Assembly (NCBI GenBank): GCA_025355595.1
Contig: JANXZI010000144.1
Location: 1 to 6,057, forward strand
DNA length: 6,057 nucleotides
Source: Spartobacteria bacterium
GTDB lineage: Bacteria > Verrucomicrobiota > Verrucomicrobiia > Chthoniobacterales > Chthoniobacteraceae
Direction: 5' to 3'
This document shows, one piece after another, positions 6,051 to 6,057 of the stretch; positions within the stretch are counted from its first letter, which is position 1, and every line of letters begins with the position of its first letter. The position numbers and the translations under genes were made by a program. The notes under the pieces were generated by a model that saw only the letters and a program-made list of their open reading frames with translations, ran no database searches and was not told the DNA's origin.

Positions 6051-6057
6051 GCGGCTG

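Overview
The window looks like a chromosomal segment of a high-GC member of the Verrucomicrobia (PVC superphylum). The main reason is the first gene, whose C-terminus has the CxxCH cytochrome domain typical of planctomycete and verrucomicrobial proteins, joined to a LamG-like domain and a helical-repeat region. Palindromic repeats inside and between genes fit the same picture. The lineage is inferred from gene content; no rRNA gene or other phylogenetic marker is present.

Layout: (1) 1-1895, plus strand: 3' part of a large PVC-type haem protein whose 5' end lies outside the window. A ~100-bp palindromic repeat is embedded in frame in the linker before the haem domain. (2) 1976-3265, plus: avtA, valine-pyruvate aminotransferase, after an 80-bp gap with a small stem-loop. 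(3) 3281-3813, minus, convergent with avtA: a two-gene type II toxin-antitoxin module (Phd/YefM-like antitoxin, RelE-like toxin, 4-nt overlap). A strong-looking promoter and a perfect 9-bp-arm inverted repeat, the probable autoregulatory operator, lie upstream. (4) 3950-5242, minus: pepP, Xaa-Pro aminopeptidase with all metal ligands visible. (5) 5243-5498: a 256-bp divergent intergenic region dominated by a long imperfect inverted repeat. (6) 5499-6050, plus: a Uma2-family (DUF820) PD-(D/E)XK nuclease-like protein.

The genes do not form one pathway. avtA and pepP are housekeeping amino-acid and peptide enzymes. The TA module and the Uma2 gene are small accessory genes of the kind scattered through such genomes. 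No gap exceeds 300 bp, and no tRNA, rRNA, CRISPR array or transposase was seen. I did not find a convincing new multi-gene system. The points most worth a second look are the in-frame palindrome in the cytochrome gene, the large intergenic inverted repeat, and the matching promoter-to-ATG geometry of the antitoxin and Uma2 genes, which suggests leaderless transcripts.
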